Source of the DNA: Hermatobates lingyangjiaoensis
Lineage: Eukaryota > Arthropoda > Insecta > Hemiptera > Hermatobatidae
Reading direction: 5' to 3'
Assembly: GCA_026182355.1 (NCBI GenBank)
Contig: JAPFBL010000117.1
Coordinates: 1,417,501 to 1,481,500 of the forward strand
DNA length: 64,000 nt
Within the stretch, counting starts at the first letter, position 1, and the number at the start of each line of letters is the position of its first letter. Below are positions 58,346 to 64,000 of the stretch, piece after piece. The notes under the pieces were generated by a model. The model worked only from the letters and a program-made list of their open reading frames with translations, was not told the origin of the DNA and did no database searches. The translations under genes and the position numbers were made by a program.

Positions 58346-58447
58346 TTATGCATATGTAAACGTTTTCATATTCCTAACACATATTTGAACACTATTTTAC
58401 TTTTTTATAGAGGTTTAGTCTACCTTCAAACAATACAACACTCAGGC

Positions 58448-59262
58448 TAGAGATGGGCATATCGAATACCCTCGCGTATCGAATACGTCTTGAATAATTT
58501 AAATACAATTGCTTTCTAATAAAATGCACTCATTCGGTTATTCAGTATCTTGCATATCGAATCCTTTTACCTGATCTCTTGATATTCACATTATTTATCT
58601 TATCACATACATATATTAACTTACAGCTTTCTACAATGTAAAGTTATTGTAAGCCAGAAAATTACTTTTAGCATCGTGGGTAAAACAAATAATTTATTAC
58701 TATTTAGAAACTGGCTTACTTATATTACACAACTTAATGTTAAGATTAATTTTTAACAGTTAAAAATTCTTTATTAATAAATGCTTTGTAAAAAAATTGT
58801 AGTTGACAAGATATTTTTAGAACGAAGAAAAAGGAACAGTAGAAAAAAAGCCACTTGGTAGAGTAAATAGATTTAGTTAGTTAATAGTAGTAGAATTTCT
58901 TTATACAACAGAAAACGATCAAAAACAGATAAAAACGAAGTAGCAAAGATGGTCAGACACCATATATAGGTCACTGGTCGCTTGAGGCAATGGTGCAATT
59001 TCTAAGCAAATCGTTATTACAATTAACGGGAAGAGAGGAATGCTTCAGAGTTGGCGGGCAGTGGCTGACGTCTAATCTTTGGTGGGTGAAGGGAAAACGG
59101 AGTACTTGATAAGAATGAATCCGATAAGACTACATTGTATTCGTATCATAAGAGGTTGACAAAAAACGTATCGAAGTATTCAAAGGTAGTCGTGTTCATA
59201 TTAGAAACACGTATTTGACTACATTCATGCCTGCCATTACTCGAATACTTCGTCAATCTCTA
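58448..59262. mobile_element. Candidate hAT-like non-autonomous element
   Basis: Ends TAGAGATGGGCATATCGAAT on the left and, read inward from the right, TAGAGATTGACGAAGTATTC. Both run into CGAATAC-type words, a pattern common in hAT non-autonomous families. The 8-bp flanks do not match convincingly and no transposase is left. Confidence 0.45.
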
Positions 59263-59830
59263 CTTTAAGCCAACATTTCGTCAATATTTATAGGCATTTT
59301 CAGGGCTACAACAATACCAAATTTAATTACAGTAACATAAAAATATGTTTATAAATTACATTATTTAATGAATATATACAATTACCTTAGAATTTTACTA
59401 TAGCACAATTTGCTCCCTTCCTCTCCATCAATGCTATCGTAGGGTGAATCTCGAGACTTGAAGCACACGCTATTGTTTTCTTACAAAATATTTTTTAATA
59501 TATACATTAATATTTTACATTAGTATTCCATAGATTTGGTTTCGACTTCTAAAACCATTAAATATACAATTAGTTCAAAAGGTGTTCATAACCACCCATA
59601 ATTTTATTTGGGAGGTCATAACACTTACCACTCATATTATTATTTTAAACGAATATAATAATTACAATTTTAGTTAATGTCCATATTAATTTAAAAAAGC
59701 AAAATGAATGTTATTCAATAAAATCATTTAATTATAATTCTCTGTGGATTCCACATTATATTTATATCAACAACATTGTTTATCTAGGAACGCAGATCAT
59801 TGATATTGGCTAGAAGCAATATGGTGTTTA
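59263..59830. other. No gene seen
   Basis: AT-rich sequence without recognised features. Confidence 0.5.
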
Positions 59831-59832
59831 GT

Positions 59833-60151
59833 TTAGGTTAGGTTAGGTTGCAGTGGCAGTCCCACAAGGGAACACACGTAGGCCAAGTATTGGCCCTTTG
59901 TGATACTACACAATGAAGATTGATTCTACAATGGGAGTCCTAAATTTTGCCTAACTCAAATGTATTTAGAGTAGGGATCTTTAACGAGTACCTGACATCG
60001 TACAGGCTCGGGACCGACGGTTTAACGTCCTTCTCCGAGGGACGACGTGCTCAGATTTATTCACCTCCCGCGTGAATAAATCGAGGGCCAGGTGAGGAAT
60101 GAACCCCGGTCCTACCAGTTCAGAGGTGAGCACGTAACCACTGAGCTAGCC
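59833..60151 (-). mobile_element. tRNA-derived SINE with TTAGG-type tail, copy 2
   Basis: Nearly identical to 20731-21078 over most of its length, including the tail (TAGGTTAGGTTAGGTT on the plus strand) and both promoter-box regions, but it is cut just after the A box (GAGCTAGCC), so the first tRNA-like bases are missing. It has one arm where copy 1 has the 18-19 nt palindrome. It is inserted in, or next to, repeat X-Y. Confidence 0.8.
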
Positions 60152-61195
60152 ACTGTTTGCGAGACAGTGATTATAGGGTATATGGCAGTTATTATTACCA
60201 GTTATTAAATCAGTTTTATTCATGACTAATATCATGTAAATATGAAATAATGAATACTGATTGAACTAATGAATAGCAAATAATTACTATTGTTAGTTCG
60301 TTGATTTTTTAATCTTCAAAAATACTATTACATATAATAGTAATGGAAGTATTGTAATAATACTATTATTGTATTATGTATCTTATTTAATGGAAACGTT
60401 GCTCTTAATATTTTGCAATATGGCATTTTAAAACTGTAACACTCATCAAACCACCATCTCCTGGCATAGCATTAAAAAAAGTTGTTATACATCTATAATC
60501 TATACAAATATGTGTCAAAGTTAAAAAAAAAAGAGAAAAAAATCAACATTTTAACAACTTTGAAAAATGGCAATATATTTATTATTTTATGATATACAAT
60601 CACGAAAAAATTTTATATTACAAATGAAGAGAACATTTTAAATTAATTAAAAGATAAAAAAATAAAATTGTTGGTTATGTTATCATAAAAAAGTCATTGA
60701 GGACTAGAATTATCATAGTGATGCTAGTCTGTAGTTAAAGCCACTTTCATTTAAAATGAACGTAACAAGTCTTGTGGAAGAACCACTCAAAAATAATTTA
60801 TAATAGCTCAAGGCCAATCAGACGTCCAGACATCAGTCCCTCTAGTGCCACTCATTAGTTTAACAGCACTTAGCTCGCCCATCTACCAGGTACAGCTAAA
60901 TATGTATCTACAAGTTGTATTAAGTATTTTAAATTTATTTAATTCATTTTTAAAAATATAACTAACTAATCTTTTTAATGTAATATGTTTCTTAAAATTT
61001 AAATATATAATCCTCTTTGATTCTATTAATATTTCAATAATGATCCTAATTCGGACTGGAACATAGTAAATTCATTTATACCTTGAGAGAAATCGGCTTG
61101 CGAGAGAGTGATTATAGGTTATATTGCAATTATTGTTACAAGTTATTAAATCAGTTTTATTAATTAGTCAATATCAAAATAATGACTATTTTTTT
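60152..61195 (+). repeat. Interspersed repeat X-Y, copy 2 plus an extra X unit
   Basis: 60152-60240 matches X, 60390-60935 matches Y (AGCTCAAGGCCAATC, CCATCTACCAGGTACAGC), and 61015-61195 is a second X unit (TTTCAATAATGATCCTAA, GACTGGAACATA). This suggests that X and Y belong to a tandemly arranged longer unit. Compare 34640-35475. Confidence 0.62.
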
Positions 61196-61274
61196 CTCAT
61201 TAAAAATGCAAATCTACTGATATTATATTCAATTTGAACATTTAGCTTTTCGTGTAATAAAGGTATATTTATAT

Positions 61275-61497
61275 ATATGATCAAACCACAATATGAAAAT
61301 GGGAAAACAAGAATAAGATCTTCAACCGTAACAAGCGGTCTTCGTCAGAGTCAAAAACCCAACTGACCCAACTGACTCAGTTGGGTTTTTGACTCTGATG
61401 AAGAACGCTTGTTACGGTGCTTGAAAGATCTTAGTCTTGTTTTCCCATTTTCATATTGTGGTTTGATCATTGATTGTTATTTTACGTGTTTATGTGA

Positions 61498-61500
<3 letters not shown>
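61275..61500. repeat. Inverted pair of Penelope termini, family A
   Basis: Left arm 61279-61365 and right arm 61380-61500, with a tiny centre that repeats AACTGACCC and GACTCAGTTGGG. Hammerhead-like motifs are at 61311-61352 (minus, GAAA shortened to GAAG) and 61391-61436 (plus, core CUGAUGA but stem II with a small insertion). Outward end runs into (TA)n. Confidence 0.82.
61391..61436 (+). ncRNA. Hammerhead ribozyme motif, family A variant
   Basis: CUGAUGA, GAAA, AGAUCU and stem I GACU/AGUC present. Stem II is 3 bases longer than usual because of an insertion before GAAA. Confidence 0.45.

Positions 61501-61562
<62 letters not shown>
61499..61562. repeat. (TA)n microsatellite
   Basis: About 62 bp of pure TA separating two family A structures. 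Confidence 0.95.
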
Positions 61563-61566
<4 letters not shown>

Positions 61567-61634
61567 AAAAAGGTTTCACATAAACACGTGAAACAACAAT
61601 CAATGATTAAACCACAATAAGAATGGGAAAACAA

Positions 61635-61677
61635 GACTAAGATCTTTCAACCGTAACAAGCGGTCTTCGTCAGAGTC
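61635..61677 (-). ncRNA. Hammerhead ribozyme motif, family A (intact)
   Basis: Identical to the motif at 63565-63607, on the opposite strand; both are at the outer ends of the same PLE. Confidence 0.65.
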
Positions 61678-61977
61678 AAAAACCCAACTGAACACTAGAT
61701 GCAGAAAACATCTGGTGAGGAGTTGAGAAGAGTGGGAGGGAAGATTGGTATTTTAAAAGGGTGAAAGCACAGGAAAGGACTAATGTCCAGAAAGGGATGT
61801 TTGGGAAAACAAAGGAGTACAGTAAGAAAAAGTAAAAAAAAACTATCCGCTAGCTGTCAACCCTCTTTGAAGAGGCTATTGCCTTCGTGACGAAAGTATC
61901 AAGTTTGAAGAGACCGATACTAATGTTTATAATATTAGATCTATTAAATTTAATTAGAGACGATTCAATAATATTTC

Positions 61978-62385
61978 TTAACAACATTGATTTTCATAGG
62001 TAATAAATTTAGCTCCTGTCCAATCAATATGATGATTTTCATTTTTTATATGCAAGAATAAGGCACTACTTTTTTCCTGTCTACTTACGTTATATTGTTG
62101 TTGTTTTACACGTGTTTTTAATGATTTACCAGTTTGACCAATATAAATTTTATGGCAATTTTTGCACGGAATTTGATAAATACCAGCGGACTCCAATTCG
62201 CTTGGAGAGTTTTTTATTAACATATTACCCACGTTATTACGATTAGAAAACACTATATTAAAATCAAGTTGTTTGGCTAATCTTGGAAGGGGGTCCAATG
62301 ATTCGTGGTATGGCAAAACTATAGAATTTGATAATAAAAGGGGCTCTTTTGAAGTATTAGAAAAAGTTTTTTTAGCACCCTTCAA
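61978..62385 (-). pseudogene. PLE GIY-YIG endonuclease
   Basis: 135-codon frame. GIY at residues 68-70, Cys pair CKNC at 74-77, YIGQTGKSLKTR at 81-92, ALFLHIKNENHHIDW at 108-122. All the key nuclease positions are kept. It ends early because one A is missing near 61990 compared with the inverted copy at 63230, which stays open for 33 more codons. It nicks DNA to start target-primed reverse transcription. Confidence 0.85.
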
Positions 62386-62518
62386 AGCTAAATCGATATA
62401 AGAAGAGGGGTATTTTAATGAAAGGGCAATTGACCTAATGTTATTAATCTCTTAGTTAAGGAATTCAGGAGAGGAAACTCTTAAAGCTCTCAAAAACATA
62501 TTTCTAAAAACAGAAATT

Positions 62519-63193
62519 TTAACATTTTTTTGGATGCGATGAATAAAAATGAACGTATGCAAGTACATTCGTAGGTTTTCTATATAAACTAAAGCGTAAC
62601 TCATTAGGTAACCTATGGATAAGGACATCTAAGAAGGGCAAATTACCACTTACTTCTTCTTCCATTGTGAATTTGATTGTCGGCACTAATGAATTCAATT
62701 TTGTTATGAAATCAACTTTATTTAAAGAATTGGGACAAATGCAAAGAATATCGTCAATATAGCTATACCATTTAACATTTTTGGGCAAAATTGAGCTTAA
62801 CATTTTACTCTCAAAAAACTCCATATATAAATTACTTAGGAGGGGGTATAAACAGTTACCCATAGCAAGACCAAATTTTTGTGTATAATAATTATTTTCA
62901 AATTGAAAATGACTATCTACCACACATAACTTAATTAACTCTATTATAGTGGCAGATGGAAGGGGAAGGGAATAATTAATTAATTCCTCCTGGAGTAAGC
63001 TCAACAGATCAGTTACAGGTACATTCGTAAAAAGAGACTTCACATCGAAACTGATTAATCTATAATTTTTGTTCATGTTGACGCTTTTTAATTTTTTAAT
63101 TAAATCCGCATTGTTTTTTATATGGCTGCCTGAAATTTTTCCAATTAAGGGGCTTAAAATACTTACCAACCATTTGGACAAGCCATTTTTCAT
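62519..63193 (-). pseudogene. PLE reverse transcriptase, 5'-truncated
   Basis: 224-codon frame. RT motif A SFDVKSLFTNVP (catalytic D50), motif B GLAMGNCLYPLLSNLYMEF at 108-126, motif C YIDD at 145-148, then NLPFLDVLIHR and a C-terminal YRKPTNV. Catalytic residues are intact. The frame ends at 62519 by a frameshift; between it and the nuclease frame (62386-62518) there is one more stop. The N-terminal third of a normal PLE ORF is missing. Confidence 0.87.
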
Positions 63194-63202
63194 TAAAAAT
63201 TA

Positions 63203-63405
63203 AAATCATCATATTGATTGGACAGGAGCTAAATTTATTACCTATGAAAAATCCATGTTGTTGAGAAATATTATTGAATCGTCTCTAATTAAATTTAATA
63301 GATCTAATATTATAAACATTAGTAACGGTCTCTTCAAACTTGATACTTTCGTCACGAAGGCAATAGCCTCTTCAAAGAGGTTTGACAGCTAGCGGATAGT
63401 TTTTT
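63203..63405 (+). pseudogene. Inverted copy of the PLE nuclease C-terminus
   Basis: The plus-strand frame reads HHIDWTGAKFITYEKS, then LLRNIIESSLIKFNRSN, and ends near KRFDS and a stop. It is the mirror image of the end of the 61978-62385 gene and stays in frame past the point where that one breaks. Confidence 0.8.
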
Positions 63406-63564
63406 TTTACTTTTTCTTACTGTACTCCTTTGTTTCCCCAAACATCCTTTTCTGGACATTAGTCCTTTCCTGTGCTTTCACCCTTTTAAAATACCACTCT
63501 TCCCTCCCACTCTTCTCAACTCCTCACCAGGTGTTTTCTGCATCTAGTGTTCAGTTGGGTTTTT

Positions 63565-63607
63565 GACTCTGACGAAGACCGCTTGTTACGGTTGAAAGAT
63601 CTTAGTC
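63565..63607 (+). ncRNA. Hammerhead ribozyme motif, family A (intact reference copy)
   Basis: 43 nt. Stem I 5' strand GACU (63565-63568), core CUGACGA (63569-63575), one extra A, then stem II GACCG paired with CGGUU around loop CUUGUUA, then GAA, stem III palindrome AGAUCU (2 bp on its own, 6 bp between two molecules), U at the cleavage position, and stem I 3' strand AGUC. This matches a type I hammerhead with minimal stem III, the form known from PLE pseudo-LTRs and newt satellite RNA, which cleave as dimers. The extra base before stem II departs from the consensus but recurs in all families here. Not tested. Confidence 0.65.
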
Positions 63608-63640
63608 TTATTTTCCCATTCTTATTGTGGTTTAATCATA

Positions 63641-63704
63641 TATATATAATATATATATATATATTATATATATATATATATTATATATATATATATATAT
63701 ATAA
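63641..63704. repeat. (TA)n-rich tract
   Basis: TA runs with TAATAT breaks at the outer end of the PLE. Confidence 0.9.
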
Positions 63705-63841
63705 TGATTTCACATAAACCCGTAAAATAACAATCAATGATCAAACCACAATAAGGAAATGGGAAAACAAGACTAAGATCTTAGTCTTAGTCTTATAATG
63801 ATCTTAGTCTTGTTTTCCCATTTTCTTATTGTGGTTTGATC

Positions 63842-63874
<33 letters not shown>
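63705..63874. repeat. Penelope family A palindrome lacking the hammerhead, plus (TA)n
   Basis: Left arm CAATCAATGATCAAACCACA to AACAAGACTAAGATCTTAGT, short centre, right arm from GATCTTAGTCTTGTTTTCCC to GGTTTGATCAT, then (TA)n at 63846-63874. Both arms stop at the AGATCT stem III site, so all core motifs are lost. Confidence 0.8.
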
Positions 63875-63876
<2 letters not shown>

Positions 63877-64000
63877 CCTTTAAGTAATAACACAAGTTTT
63901 GGGCGTTATTTAGCCTTACAAAAGCTGTTCAATTCTCAAGCTTATTTCAGATGATGATGATTAGTGTTACCATCATGATGGCAGCACCATCGAGAAGGTT

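Larger units (their letters stand above)
61573..63640 (-). mobile_element. Penelope-like element with inverted 3' ends (family A owner)
   Basis: From 63200 down to 61577 the minus strand reads RT, GIY-YIG, 3' UTR and a family A terminus with hammerhead. From about 63203 to 63640 the plus strand carries a second copy of the GIY-YIG C-terminus, 3' UTR and family A terminus. The two ends form an inverted repeat of about 430 bp with very few differences. The RT is cut at its 5' side at the junction near 63200. This copy shows that family A is the 3' terminus of this PLE. (TA)n tracts flank both sides. Confidence 0.88.

Noticed and set aside
63705..63845. Hammerhead in the palindrome at 63.8 kb
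   Set aside because: Both arms end at the AGATCT site; CUGANGA, stem II and GAAA are all deleted.
1..64000. CRISPR arrays, bacterial operons or phage genes
   Set aside because: No regularly spaced repeats with unique spacers; introns and eukaryotic transposons show an animal genome.

Overview
The window is a stretch of animal nuclear DNA, most likely from an arthropod and probably an insect. It is AT-rich, has GT-AG introns, carries R1-like, Jockey-like, mariner-type and hAT elements, and contains a tRNA-derived SINE ending in TTAGG/CCTAA units, the arthropod telomere pentamer. The species cannot be named from the sequence. Nothing bacterial, viral-episomal or CRISPR-like is seen.

Only two host protein genes are well supported. 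They are tandem plus-strand paralogues of a classical short-chain dehydrogenase/reductase (DHRS11 or farnesol-dehydrogenase-like). Gene 1 has six coding exons between 16515 and 26794 (249 aa); gene 2 has six between 36633 and 54171 (245 aa). Intron positions and phases are identical and the catalytic residues are kept. At the cofactor-choosing position, gene 1 reads A-R-R (NADP type) and gene 2 reads D-C-R (NAD type), which suggests divergence in cofactor use after duplication.

The rest is mainly transposable elements. Bases 1-4562 are most of a minus-strand Gypsy-type LTR retrotransposon: gag, protease, RT, RNase H and integrase, a 5' LTR of about 190 bp, and a primer site matching tRNA-Phe. 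Its reading frames are broken and its 3' end is outside the window. Two hAT deletion derivatives lie at 7869-8733 and 29339-30180 (the second with a perfect 8-bp target duplication), and a further hAT-like candidate at 58448-59262. Non-LTR fragments lie at 11261-11868, 42905-43420 and 57005-57660. A mariner-type relic is at 48690-49400, and SINEs are at 20731-21078 and 59833-60151.

Penelope-like elements (PLEs) dominate. Pieces of RT and/or GIY-YIG endonuclease from several lineages are at 4790-5290, 9240-9402, 30189-31640, 38083-40350, 44944-45300, 45590-46266 and 61577-63640. Around them are some twenty copies of short terminal repeats, often as inverted pairs next to (TA)n tracts. Several terminal families match the hammerhead ribozyme core: CUGANGA, one extra base, stem II, GAA, a palindrome starting in A and ending in U, one base H, then the stem I partner. 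The very short palindromic stem III suggests dimeric self-cleaving ribozymes of the type known from PLE pseudo-LTRs. This set of ribozyme-like repeats is the most interesting content of the window.

Layout: Gypsy element (0-4.6 kb); PLE, hAT and LINE debris (4.6-14.4 kb); SDR gene 1 with SINE- and repeat-bearing introns (16.5-26.8 kb); hAT nested in a PLE (29.3-31.6 kb); SDR gene 2 with introns full of PLE termini, a GC-rich PLE and a mariner relic (36.6-54.2 kb); LINE, hAT-like, SINE and PLE debris with an inverted-end PLE at the right edge (57-64 kb).
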